In this document: piece after piece, positions 26,067-34,287 of the stretch
How positions within the stretch are numbered: the stretch's first letter is position 1
Layout: every line of letters starts with the position of its first letter
Source of the DNA: Halomonas zincidurans B6
GTDB taxonomy: Bacteria; Pseudomonadota; Gammaproteobacteria; Pseudomonadales; Halomonadaceae
Direction: 5' to 3'
Length of the DNA stretch: 64,000 bases
Assembly: GCF_000731955.1 (NCBI RefSeq)
Contig: NZ_JNCK01000001.1
Coordinates: 992,001-1,056,000 of the forward strand
The notes under the pieces: model-generated
Databases searched by the model: none
Told to the model about the DNA's origin: nothing
What the model saw: the letters and a program-made list of their open reading frames with translations, nothing else
Translations under genes and position numbers: made by a program

Positions 26067-27545
26067 TCACGCGTTGTCGAGTTTTTCCTTGAGCAGGGCG
26101 TTGACCTGCTGCGGGTTGGCGGTGCCGCGCGAGGCCTTCATCACCTGGCCGACGAAGTAGCCGATCATCTTGCCGCGCTTGTCGGGCTCGGCCTCGCGGT
26201 ACTGGGCGACCTGCACCGGGCTGTCGGCGATTACCTGATCGATCATCGCCTCGATGGCGCCGCTGTCGGTGACCTGCTTGAGTCCTCGGGCGTCGATGAT
26301 CGCGTCGGCGCTATTGTCATCCCCGCCTTCGCCGTTCCACAGCGCGGCGAACACCTGCTTGGCCGCCTTGCCGTTGATGGTCTCGTCCTTGACGCGGGCC
26401 ACCAGGCCGCCGAGCTGCGAGGCCGAGACCGGACTGTCGGCGATTTCCAGGCCCTCCTTGTTGAGGCGCCCGGCGAGCTCGCCCTGGACCCAGTTGGCGG
26501 CCAGCTTGGCGTCGCCGCTGACGTCCTTGACGACTTCGAAGTACTCGGCCATGGCGCGGCTTGAGGCGAGCACGCCGGCATCGTAGGCCGACAGGCCCAG
26601 CTCGTTCTGGAACCGTGCGCGCTTCTCGCTGGGCAACTCCGGCAGGCTGGCGCGCAAGTGATCGACATACGCCTGGTCGAGCACCACCGGCAGCAGGTCG
26701 GGGCAGGGGAAGTAACGGTAGTCGTTGGCCTGCTCCTTGGTGCGCATGCTGCGCGTCTCGTCGGCCTCGGGATCGTACAGGCGGGTTTCCTGAACCACGC
26801 TGTCGCCGTCCTCGATCAGCTCGATCTGGCGCTCGATCTCGTAGGCGATCGCCTTCTCGACGAAGCGGAACGAGTTGACGTTCTTGATCTCGGCGCGGGT
26901 ACCCAGCGTCTCCTGGCCCTTGGGGCGCACCGAGACGTTGACGTCGCAGCGCATCGAGCCCTCGGCCATGTTGCCGTCGGAGATGCCCAGGTAGGTGACG
27001 ATGGCGTGGATCGCCTTGAGGTAGGCCGCCGCCTCCTTGGCCGAGCGCATGTCCGGCTCGGAGACGATCTCGAGCAGCGGCGTGCCGGCACGGTTCAAGT
27101 CGATGCCGGTCATGCCCTGGCCCATTCCGTTAGAGAAAGTTTCGTGCAGCGACTTGCCGGCGTCCTCCTCGAGGTGGGCGTGGTGCACGCGGATGCGCTT
27201 GGTGCTGCCGTCGTCGAGGGAAATCTCGACCTCGCCCGGGCCGACGATCGGCTGATACATCTGGCTGGTCTGGTAGCCCTTGGGCAGGTCGGGGTAGAAG
27301 TAGTTCTTGCGATCGAAGACCGAGGTTTCGGGAATTTCGGCATCGATGCCCAGCCCGAACTTGACCGCCATCGCCACGGCGCCTTCGTTGAGTACCGGCA
27401 GCACCCCCGGCAGCCCCAGGTCGACGGCGCAGGCCTGGGTATTGGGCGCGGCGCCGAAGGCGGTCGAGGCGCCGGAAAAGATCTTCGACTGGGTGGCGAG
27501 CTGGACGTGGACTTCCAGGCCGATCACGGTTTCCCACTGCATCAT
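26067..27545 (-). CDS. gatB: Asp-tRNA(Asn)/Glu-tRNA(Gln) amidotransferase subunit B
   Basis: 492-residue GatB, the tRNA-binding and kinase subunit of the GatCAB complex that converts misacylated Asp-tRNA(Asn) or Glu-tRNA(Gln). The N-terminal WETVIGLEVHVQL, CAVDLGLPGVLPVLN and HLEEDAGKS blocks are present, and a YqeY-like C-terminal tail ends with VNALLKEKL. The first of two adjacent ATGs is chosen: it overlaps the gatA TGA (ATGA) and lies five bases after AGGAG. Confidence 0.96.
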   Translation of the reverse strand: MMQWETVIGLEVHVQLATQSKIFSGASTAFGAAPNTQACAVDLGLPGVLPVLNEGAVAMAVKFGLGIDAEIPETSVFDRKNYFYPDLPKGYQTSQMYQPIVGPGEVEISLDDGSTKRIRVHHAHLEEDAGKSLHETFSNGMGQGMTGIDLNRAGTPLLEIVSEPDMRSAKEAAAYLKAIHAIVTYLGISDGNMAEGSMRCDVNVSVRPKGQETLGTRAEIKNVNSFRFVEKAIAYEIERQIELIEDGDSVVQETRLYDPEADETRSMRTKEQANDYRYFPCPDLLPVVLDQAYVDHLRASLPELPSEKRARFQNELGLSAYDAGVLASSRAMAEYFEVVKDVSGDAKLAANWVQGELAGRLNKEGLEIADSPVSASQLGGLVARVKDETINGKAAKQVFAALWNGEGGDDNSADAIIDARGLKQVTDSGAIEAMIDQVIADSPVQVAQYREAEPDKRGKMIGYFVGQVMKASRGTANPQQVNALLKEKLDNA

Positions 27546-29062
27546 GCGTTCTCCTGACCGAAAGCGGGCTGGCGGCGATGCCAATCGGTCGCCTGCTGGA
27601 AGCGATGGGCCACGTTGAGCAGGCGCTGCTCGGCGAAATGCGGGCCGAGAACCTGGAGGCCTACGGGGCGGCCTTCCGCGGGGCGGCCTCCCGCGGGGCG
27701 GCCTCCCGCGGGGCGGCCTCCCGCGGGGCGCTGGCCGACGAAGCCGGCCGGCACGCTGATGCCCGGGATGCCGGCCAGGTTGACGGCGATGGTGTAGATG
27801 TCCTGCAGGTACATCGACAGCGGATCCTTGTTGGCACCCCGGTCGAAGGCCGGGGTCGGCGAGGCCGGCCCCATCAGCACGTCGACATCCTCGAAGGCGT
27901 CGAGAAAGTCCTGGCGAATCAATCGGCGGACCTGCTGCGCCTTCTTGTAGTAGGCGTCGAAGAAACCTTCCGAGAGCGTGTGGGTACCGATCAGGATGCG
28001 TCGCTTGACCTCGTCGCCGAAGCCTTCGGCCCGCGAGCGTTGATAAAGATCGATCAGGTCGCGGGGGTTGTCGCAGCGATGACCGAAGCGTACGCCATCA
28101 TAGCGCGACAGGTTCGACGAGGCCTCGGCGGGGGCGATCACGTAATAGGTGGGGATCGCCAGCGCGGTGTGCGGCAGGCTGACCTCGCGCACCGTGGCGC
28201 CCAGCGATTCGTAGACGCCGATCGCCTCGCGGATCGCCGCTTCCACCGCCGGGTCGAGACCGTCGCCGAAGTACTCGCGAGGCAGGCCGATCTTGAGCCC
28301 CGACAGCGACTCGCCGAGCTCGGCGGTGTAGTCGGGTACGCCGCGCGCCACGCTGGTCGAGTCGCGCAGGTCGTGGCCGGCGATCGCGCCGAGCAGCAGC
28401 GCGCAGTCCTCGGCGGTGCGCGCCAACGGTCCGCCCTGGTCGAGGCTCGAGGCGTAGGCGACCATGCCGTAGCGCGACACGCGGCCGTAAGTGGGCTTCA
28501 GGCCGGTGATGCCGCAGAACGCCGCCGGCTGGCGGATCGAGCCGCCGGTATCGGTGCCCAGCGCGGCCGGAACCAGCCCGGCGGCGACCGCCGCGGCGCT
28601 GCCCCCGGAGCTGCCGCCGGGCACCGCGGACAGGTCCCAGGGATTCTTGACCGGGCCGTAGTAGCTGTTCTCGTTGGACGAGCCCATCGCGAACTCGTCC
28701 ATGTTGGTCTTGCCGAGGCTGACGCTGCCGGCGGCGGCGAGTTTCTCGACCACCGTGGCGTCATAGGGCGCGACGAAGCTGTCGAGCATCCGCGAGCCGC
28801 AACTGGTGCGCACGCCCTGGGTGCAGAAGATGTCCTTCAAGGCCAGTGGCAAGCCGCTCAGCGGACCGGCCTCGCCCCGCGCGCGCGCGGCGTCGGCGCG
28901 GTCTGCAGCCGCGAGGGCGGCGTCTGGCGTTACGGTGATGAAGCTGTTGAGTTCGCCGTCGAGGCGCGCGATGCGCGCGAGCAGCGTCTCGCTCAACTCG
29001 CGGCTGGAGAACTCACCGGCGGCCAACGCCGTGGCCAGCTCGGTCAAGGTCTTGTCATGCAT
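27542..29062 (-). CDS. gatA: Amidotransferase subunit A, with an internal repeat insertion
   Basis: 506-residue amidase-signature subunit that releases ammonia from glutamine for GatB. The catalytic Lys is in PLALKDIFC; the SSGGSAAAVAAG and TDTGGSIRQPA serines complete the Ser-cisSer-Lys triad. Near residues 445-467 a tandem run of RPAGG-type units stands immediately before the conserved PVGLQVLGPHF, where the family normally has only a short connection. The insertion is in frame and the rest is intact, so the protein is expected to be active. It sits between gatC (62-base gap) and gatB (4-base overlap). Confidence 0.95.
   Translation of the reverse strand: MHDKTLTELATALAAGEFSSRELSETLLARIARLDGELNSFITVTPDAALAAADRADAARARGEAGPLSGLPLALKDIFCTQGVRTSCGSRMLDSFVAPYDATVVEKLAAAGSVSLGKTNMDEFAMGSSNENSYYGPVKNPWDLSAVPGGSSGGSAAAVAAGLVPAALGTDTGGSIRQPAAFCGITGLKPTYGRVSRYGMVAYASSLDQGGPLARTAEDCALLLGAIAGHDLRDSTSVARGVPDYTAELGESLSGLKIGLPREYFGDGLDPAVEAAIREAIGVYESLGATVREVSLPHTALAIPTYYVIAPAEASSNLSRYDGVRFGHRCDNPRDLIDLYQRSRAEGFGDEVKRRILIGTHTLSEGFFDAYYKKAQQVRRLIRQDFLDAFEDVDVLMGPASPTPAFDRGANKDPLSMYLQDIYTIAVNLAGIPGISVPAGFVGQRPAGGRPAGGRPAGGRPAEGRPVGLQVLGPHFAEQRLLNVAHRFQQATDWHRRQPAFGQENA
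27663..27730. repeat. 15-bp tandem repeat inside gatA
   Basis: Three exact copies of GCGGGGCGGCCTCCC (27678-27722) are flanked by a 13/15 copy on the left (27663-27677) and a half copy on the right. The period of 15 keeps the reading frame, so copy-number change would add or remove five residues (RPAGG) at a time. Confidence 0.9.
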
Positions 29063-29124
29063 GAACAGAGGGGCTCCCTGAAAGGCTTTTCTTTCTTACG
29101 CAGTCTTGCGCAATCGCCAGCGAC

Positions 29125-29412
29125 TTATTCGACGACTCTGGGGACCAGATACAGGCCGTCTTCCACGGCCGGTGCGCAGCGCTGAAAGCGTTCGCGCTGG
29201 TCGCTCTCGGTCACTTCGTCGGCGCGCAGGCGCTGGGTGGCGTCGAGCGGGTGGGCCAGCGGCGCCACGCCGCTGGTGTCGACGGCCTGCAGACGATCGA
29301 CCATGTCCAGGATTCGGCTCAGGTCGTCCACGTAGCCCGCGGCTTCGTCGTCGTTCAGGCCTAGGCGAGCGAGAAAGGCGGCTCGCCGCACGTCTTGGAG
29401 TTCAAGCGCCAT
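29125..29412 (-). CDS. gatC: Amidotransferase subunit C
   Basis: 95-residue small subunit that wraps around GatA and stabilises the complex. Family features are VRRAAFLARLGLNDDE, LSRILDMVDRLQAVDTSGVAPLAHP and the C-terminal RDEV-like RADEVTE. ATG start giving MALELQDV. First gene of gatCAB, divergent from mreB. A much longer open frame on the same strand and frame across mreB is shadow. Confidence 0.94.
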   Translation of the reverse strand: MALELQDVRRAAFLARLGLNDDEAAGYVDDLSRILDMVDRLQAVDTSGVAPLAHPLDATQRLRADEVTESDQRERFQRCAPAVEDGLYLVPRVVE

Positions 29413-29450
29413 AACGTCTGCGGTCCTCAATGAAGGCTTCAGGCAAGGCG

Positions 29451-29483
29451 GGTCGATTGCGGTGCGATGCGCCGCAATCGACC
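29451..29483. other. 12-bp perfect hairpin in the gatC/mreB divergent region
   Basis: GGTCGATTGCGG and CCGCAATCGACC flank a 9-base loop, 39 to 71 bases upstream of the gatC ATG. It would lie in the 5' leader of gatCAB if transcription starts beyond it, and it lacks a U-run. TTGGGA-N16-TAGCAT (29485-29512) next to it is a weak promoter candidate for mreB. Confidence 0.5.
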
Positions 29484-29610
29484 GTTGGGAAAATAGCTTG
29501 ATACGGTAGCATAACTCGCTTGGAAGGGCATCTCGCTTGCCGGGCTGCCCCCGCGATGATACCGTTTGCCTCCGCACAGGGTTCCGGTCTGGACTAGGTG
29601 AAAGACTTCC

Positions 29611-30648
29611 ATGTTTAAACGTTTGAGGGGGCTGTTCTCCAGCGATCTGTCGATTGATCTGGGTACCGCCAACACACTGATTTATGTACGCGGTCGCGGT
29701 ATCGTCCTGGACGAGCCCTCGGTAGTCGCGATCCGCCAGTCGGGCAATATGCGTTCTGTCGCGGCCGTGGGGGTCGACGCCAAGCGCATGCTCGGCCGTA
29801 CCCCGGGCAACATAACCGCGATCCGCCCGATGAAAGACGGCGTGATCGCCGACTTCACCGTCACCGAGCAGATGCTCCAGCATTTCATTCGCAAGGTTCA
29901 CCAGAGCACGTTCCTGACCCCGAGCCCGCGTGTGCTGGTCTGCGTGCCGTGCATGTCGACCCAGGTCGAGCGGCGTGCCATCAAGGAATCCGCCGAAGGG
30001 GCGGGCGCCCGCGAGGTGTTCCTGATCGAGGAGCCGATGGCGGCCGCCATCGGCGCCGGACTGCCGGTCGAGGAAGCCCAGGGCTCGATGGTCGTCGACG
30101 TGGGCGGCGGTACCTCCGAGATCGCCATCATCTCGCTCAACGGCGTGGTCTACTCCGAGTCGATCCGTGTCGGTGGCGACCGTTTCGACGAAGCGATCAC
30201 CGCCTATGTGCGTCGCCACTACGGCAGCCTGATCGGCGAGGCCACGGCGGAGCGCATCAAGGAAGAGATCGGCTGTGCCTATCCGGGTGGCGAGCTGCGC
30301 GAGATCGACGTGCGTGGCCGCAACCTGGCCGAAGGCATTCCGCGCAGCTTCACGCTCAATTCCCACGAGATTCTCGATGCCTTGCAGGACCCGCTGGCTT
30401 CCATCGTTGCCGCGGTCAAGAGCGCGCTGGAACAATCGCCGCCGGAACTCGCCTCCGATATCGCCGAGCGTGGCCTGGTGCTGACCGGCGGTGGCGCCCT
30501 GCTGCGCGACATGGACAAGTTGATTGCCGAGGAAACCGGTCTGCCGGTGATCGTCGCCGAGGATCCGCTGACCTGTGTGGCCCGCGGCGGTGGCAAGGCC
30601 CTCGAGATGATCGACCAGCACACCTTCGAACTGCTTTCCAGCGATTGA
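29611..30648 (+). CDS. mreB: Rod shape-determining actin homologue MreB
   Basis: 345-residue bacterial actin that organises the elongasome at the inner membrane. The phosphate loops are LSIDLGTANTLIYV and VVDVGGGTSEIAI; the adenosine site LTGGGALLRDMDKL is near the C-terminus. The amphipathic N-terminus MFKRLRGLFSSDLS suits membrane binding. Head of mreBCD; the strong hairpin right after its stop probably lets MreB be made in excess of MreC and MreD. Confidence 0.97.
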   Translation: MFKRLRGLFSSDLSIDLGTANTLIYVRGRGIVLDEPSVVAIRQSGNMRSVAAVGVDAKRMLGRTPGNITAIRPMKDGVIADFTVTEQMLQHFIRKVHQSTFLTPSPRVLVCVPCMSTQVERRAIKESAEGAGAREVFLIEEPMAAAIGAGLPVEEAQGSMVVDVGGGTSEIAIISLNGVVYSESIRVGGDRFDEAITAYVRRHYGSLIGEATAERIKEEIGCAYPGGELREIDVRGRNLAEGIPRSFTLNSHEILDALQDPLASIVAAVKSALEQSPPELASDIAERGLVLTGGGALLRDMDKLIAEETGLPVIVAEDPLTCVARGGGKALEMIDQHTFELLSSD

Positions 30649-30679
30649 TCAACGGCGGCGCTTTGCGCCGCCGTTGATC
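30647..30679. other. 14-bp hairpin between mreB and mreC
   Basis: GATCAACGGCGGCG, loop CTTTG, CGCCGCCGTTGATC begins within the mreB stop codon region. Perfect pairing over 14 bp without a U-run suggests partial termination or mRNA-end stabilisation between the two genes. Confidence 0.65.
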
Positions 30680-30744
30680 GTCGCAGATGGGCCGCCTTCT
30701 CGAATGCGGCCCGCTTTCGTGGTCAGCTCGCAGGGAGTCGATCT

Positions 30745-31662
30745 ATCAAACCGCTGTTTTCGCAGGGGCCCGCCCCCGGCTATCGCATGCTGCTATGCGC
30801 CTTCATCGCCTTCGCGTTGATGTTTGCCGAGCACCGTCTGCCGCGATTCGCGGAATTTCGCGCGGAGTTGTCGACCCTGGTCACCCCGGTGCAGTGGCTG
30901 GTCAGCCTGCCCAGCGATGCACTTTCCTGGGGGGCGCTGATGATCACCGACCAGCGCGAGCTGGTCGAGGAGAATCGCCGCCTGCGCGAGCAACTGCTGA
31001 CGCTGTCCTACCGCGTCAAGCGCATGGCCAGCCTGACTGCCGAGAACACGCGTCTGCGAGAGTTGCTGTCCGCAGCGCAACGTCGTCAGGTGCCGTATAT
31101 CGGCGCCGAACTGCTGTCGCTGGACTCCGACCCCTTTACCTACCAGATGGTCATCGACCGCGGCCGCAGTAGCGGCGTGCGTGTCGGTTTGCCGGTGATG
31201 GACGCTTCGGGGCTGATCGGCCAGGTAGTCTCGGTGTCCGCCTACACCAGCCGAGTCCTGATGGCCGTCGATGCCAGCCATGCGGTACCGGTGCAGAGCA
31301 CCCGCAACGGGCTGCGGTTCATCGTCCAGGGGACCGGCAGTTACGACACCCTGGATGTGCTGAATGTGCCCGATACGGCCGACATCCAAGCCGGCGACCT
31401 GCTGGTGACTTCCGGTTTGGGCGGGCGTTTTCCCGAAGGCTTCCCGGTGGCTCGCGTCAGCGAAGTGGTCCACGATCCCGGCGAGCCGTTCGCCCAGGTC
31501 AGCGCCGAGCCGATCGCCCAGCCCGAAAGCTCGCGGTATTTTCTGATCCTGTTTCCGCCGCCGCGCGCAACGCGGATCAGCAGCGACGCGGTCGGTGTTG
31601 CCGTCGAGGCCGCCACCGGCCAGCCACAGCCCGGCCAAGGCGCCGCCAAGGAGCAGCCATGA
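30745..31662 (+). CDS. mreC: Rod shape-determining protein MreC
   Basis: Bitopic inner-membrane protein that links MreB to the periplasmic elongasome. One N-terminal membrane segment (LLCAFIAFALMFAE) is followed by a coiled coil (LVEENRRLREQLL, LTAENTRLRELLS) and beta-rich domains. The family N-terminus is readable as KPLFSQGPAPGYR, as in E. coli MKPIFSRGPS, but the codon at the Met position is ATC, seven bases after AGGGAG. I place the start there (305 residues). The first ordinary in-frame start is the ATG at 30787, which would lose 14 residues, including the conserved cytoplasmic leader. Confidence 0.9.
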   Translation: MKPLFSQGPAPGYRMLLCAFIAFALMFAEHRLPRFAEFRAELSTLVTPVQWLVSLPSDALSWGALMITDQRELVEENRRLREQLLTLSYRVKRMASLTAENTRLRELLSAAQRRQVPYIGAELLSLDSDPFTYQMVIDRGRSSGVRVGLPVMDASGLIGQVVSVSAYTSRVLMAVDASHAVPVQSTRNGLRFIVQGTGSYDTLDVLNVPDTADIQAGDLLVTSGLGGRFPEGFPVARVSEVVHDPGEPFAQVSAEPIAQPESSRYFLILFPPPRATRISSDAVGVAVEAATGQPQPGQGAAKEQP

Positions 31663-32144
31663 ACGTGTCCCTGCGCGGCCTGGCGACTACCTGGATCAGC
31701 CTGTTTCTGGCCTTGTGTCTGCAGGTCATGCCGCTTCCCGATGCCTGGCTGGTCTGGCGCCCCGACTGGCTGGGCCTGGTGCTGATCTACTGGTGCGTGG
31801 TCGCACCGCAACGGATCGGCGTGTTCCACGGCTTCATCCTCGGTCTACTGCTCGACCTGATCGAGGGCGCGCCACTTGGCCAGAATGCACTGGTGATGGC
31901 GCTGATCGCCTTTCTCGCCTTGCTGGTCTATCAGCGCATGCGCGCCTACGCGCTGGTTCAACAGGCGGTGCTGGTGTTCGTGCTGCTGGGTATCGCACAA
32001 CTGCTCGAGCAGTGGCTGCGGATCATCTTCGGGCCCTTCGCGATCAATCTCGCCTTCCTACTGCCGGCACTGATCGGCGCGGTGCTATGGCCCTGGTTCT
32101 ATACCTTGCTGCAAATGCTACGGCGACGCCTGGGGGTGAGCTGA
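31659..32144 (+). CDS. mreD: Rod shape-determining protein MreD
   Basis: 161-residue, very hydrophobic inner-membrane protein with about five to six membrane segments (LFLALCLQVMPLP, LVLIYWCVVAP, FILGLLLDLIEGAPLGQNAL). The GLLLDLIEGAPLG block is the family signature. Its ATG overlaps the mreC TGA by four bases. Confidence 0.94.
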   Translation: MNVSLRGLATTWISLFLALCLQVMPLPDAWLVWRPDWLGLVLIYWCVVAPQRIGVFHGFILGLLLDLIEGAPLGQNALVMALIAFLALLVYQRMRAYALVQQAVLVFVLLGIAQLLEQWLRIIFGPFAINLAFLLPALIGAVLWPWFYTLLQMLRRRLGVS

Positions 32145-32184
32145 ATCCGCCTCATGCCGGCGATAGTTCGTCAAGGAGACGCCA

Positions 32185-32787
32185 ATGACGCTTGTTGCCC
32201 CTGTGCTGCGCCTGGCATCGGCTTCGCCGCGACGCCGTGAATTGCTCACGAGCATTGGCGTGACGAGTGAGGTGGCACCGGTGGCTATCGACGAGACGCC
32301 CCACGCCGGTGAAAGCGCTGGCGATTATGTGTCGCGGCTGGCCCGCGACAAGGCATTGGCGGGGGCGGCCGGCAGCACGTTGGTGACACTCGGCTCGGAT
32401 ACCGCGGTGGTGATCGATGGTGCCATTCTCGGCAAGCCGCGCGATCGCGAGCATGCCTGCGCGATGCTCAGTGCCTTGTCCGGGCGCTGGCATTCGGTGA
32501 TGACCGCGGTGGCAGTGACCGGCCCGCAGGGATTGCTGCAAGCGTGCGTGACCACGCGGGTGGCGATGCGCCCGATCGCCGCGACCGAGATGGCCGCCTA
32601 CTGGGCGACCGGCGAGCCCGCCGACAAGGCCGGTGGCTATGCCATCCAGGGGCGTGCGGCGATGTTCGTCGAGCGCATCGAAGGCAGCCATTCGGCAGTG
32701 GTCGGCCTGCCGCTTTACGAGACCGCGCAATTGCTTGAGCGTCAGGGCCTCGCACTATGGCCTGACGGCGCCGGCGCTGTGTCATAA
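32185..32787 (+). CDS. maf: Maf-family nucleotide pyrophosphatase (YhdE type)
   Basis: 200-residue house-cleaning enzyme that hydrolyses dTTP, UTP or modified nucleotides to monophosphates. LASASPRRRELL opens the protein, SDTAVVIDGAILGKP carries the metal/substrate residues, and DKAGGYAIQGRA is the YhdE-type specificity block. It follows mreD and precedes rng, the conserved order in gammaproteobacteria. Confidence 0.93.
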   Translation: MTLVAPVLRLASASPRRRELLTSIGVTSEVAPVAIDETPHAGESAGDYVSRLARDKALAGAAGSTLVTLGSDTAVVIDGAILGKPRDREHACAMLSALSGRWHSVMTAVAVTGPQGLLQACVTTRVAMRPIAATEMAAYWATGEPADKAGGYAIQGRAAMFVERIEGSHSAVVGLPLYETAQLLERQGLALWPDGAGAVS

Positions 32788-32819
32788 TCGAGCCAAGAGC
32801 TTAGCACAAGGATTCCCGC

Positions 32820-34283
32820 ATGAGTGGTGAGGTACTCATCAACCTGACCCCGATGGAAACCCGCGTCGCCGTGGTCGAAAACGGTGTCCTGCAGGAAGCC
32901 TTCATCGAGCGTAGCCGGCGTCGCGGTATCGTCGGCAACATCTACAAGGGCAAGGTCGTGCGCGTGCTGCCCGGCATGCAGGCGGCATTCATCGACATCG
33001 GTCTGGAACGGGCCGCCTTCATCCATGCCAACGAGGTGCTGCCGCCCAACACCCCGAGCGATGAGCAGGCGTCGATCAGCCAGTTGCTGCAACAGGGGCA
33101 GTCGCTGATAGTGCAGGCTACCAAGGACCCGATCGGTTCCAAGGGGGCGCGTCTGACCACTCATCTGTCGGTGCCCTCGCGCTATCTTGTCTACATGCCC
33201 GACTCGCCGCACACCGGCGTTTCCCAGCGCATCGAGGATGACGTCGAGCGCGAGCGCCTCAGGACGCTGGTCGAATCCTGCCTGGCCGATCACGACGCTG
33301 ACGTGCCCGGCGGCTTCATCATTCGCACCGCGGCCGAGGGCGTGGGCGCCGACGAACTGATTGCCGACATGCAATTCCTGCTGCGGCTATGGCGCAAGGT
33401 CGACGAACGCAAGCTGACCGCGGCCGCGCCGAGCCGCATCTACGACGACCTGCCGCTGTACATACGCACGCTGCGCGACGTGATGCGCGACGACATCGAG
33501 AAGGTGCGCATCGATTCGCGCGAGAACTACCAGCGGCTGATCGAATTCGCCGAGGAGTTCATGCCCAACGTGGTCGAGCGCGTCGAATACTATCCGGGCG
33601 AACGGCCGATCTTCGACTTGTTCAGTGTCGAGGACGAGATCCACAAGGCGCTGGGCCGAAAGGTTCAGCTCAAGTCGGGCGGCTACCTGGTGATCGATCC
33701 CACCGAGGCGATGACCACCATCGACGTCAACACCGGCGGCTATGTCGGGCACCGCAATCTCGAGGAGACGATCTTCAAGACCAACCTCGAAGCGGCGACC
33801 ACCATTGCCCGCCAGCTGCGCCTGCGCAATCTCGGCGGCATCATCATCATCGATTTCATCGACATGGAGGACAACGAGCATCAGCGTCAGGTCCTGCGGG
33901 TGCTGGAGAAGTCGCTGGAGCGCGATCATGCCAAGAACAAGCTGACCGGCGTCACCGAGCTGGGGCTGGTGCAACTGACCCGCAAGCGGACCCGCGAAAG
34001 CCTCGAACAGACATTGTGCGAGCCGTGCCCGACCTGTCAGGGGCGGGGCACGCTGAAGACGCCGGAAACGGTGTGCTACGAGATCTTTCGCGAGATCCTG
34101 CGCGAGGAGCGTGCCTATAGTCCCGATACCTACATGGTGCTCGCCTCGCAGGAAGTGGTCGACCGCCTGCTCGACGAAGAGTCCGCGGCGGTCGCCGATC
34201 TGGAGATCTTCATCGGCAAGACGATTCGCTTCCAGGTCGAAGGTCATTATTCCCAGGAGCAGTACGACATCGTGCTGATGTGA
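32820..34283 (+). CDS. rng: Ribonuclease G
   Basis: 487-residue endoribonuclease that matures the 16S rRNA 5' end and turns over some mRNAs. The N-terminal S1 domain (NIYKGKVVRVLPGMQAAFIDIG) is followed by the RNase-H-like/catalytic region with TTIDVNTGGYVG and IIIDFIDMED, the two acidic Mg sites. The Zn-link is CEPCPTCQGRG. It lacks the long C-terminal scaffold of RNase E, so RNase G is the right call. ATG start MSGEVLINLTP. Confidence 0.96.
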   Translation: MSGEVLINLTPMETRVAVVENGVLQEAFIERSRRRGIVGNIYKGKVVRVLPGMQAAFIDIGLERAAFIHANEVLPPNTPSDEQASISQLLQQGQSLIVQATKDPIGSKGARLTTHLSVPSRYLVYMPDSPHTGVSQRIEDDVERERLRTLVESCLADHDADVPGGFIIRTAAEGVGADELIADMQFLLRLWRKVDERKLTAAAPSRIYDDLPLYIRTLRDVMRDDIEKVRIDSRENYQRLIEFAEEFMPNVVERVEYYPGERPIFDLFSVEDEIHKALGRKVQLKSGGYLVIDPTEAMTTIDVNTGGYVGHRNLEETIFKTNLEAATTIARQLRLRNLGGIIIIDFIDMEDNEHQRQVLRVLEKSLERDHAKNKLTGVTELGLVQLTRKRTRESLEQTLCEPCPTCQGRGTLKTPETVCYEIFREILREERAYSPDTYMVLASQEVVDRLLDEESAAVADLEIFIGKTIRFQVEGHYSQEQYDIVLM

Positions 34284-34287
34284 GCCC

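Noticed and set aside
29125..30621. 498-codon minus-strand frame containing gatC at its end
   Set aside because: Everything before MALELQDV is antisense to mreB and unlike any GatC extension; gatC is about 95 residues in the family.
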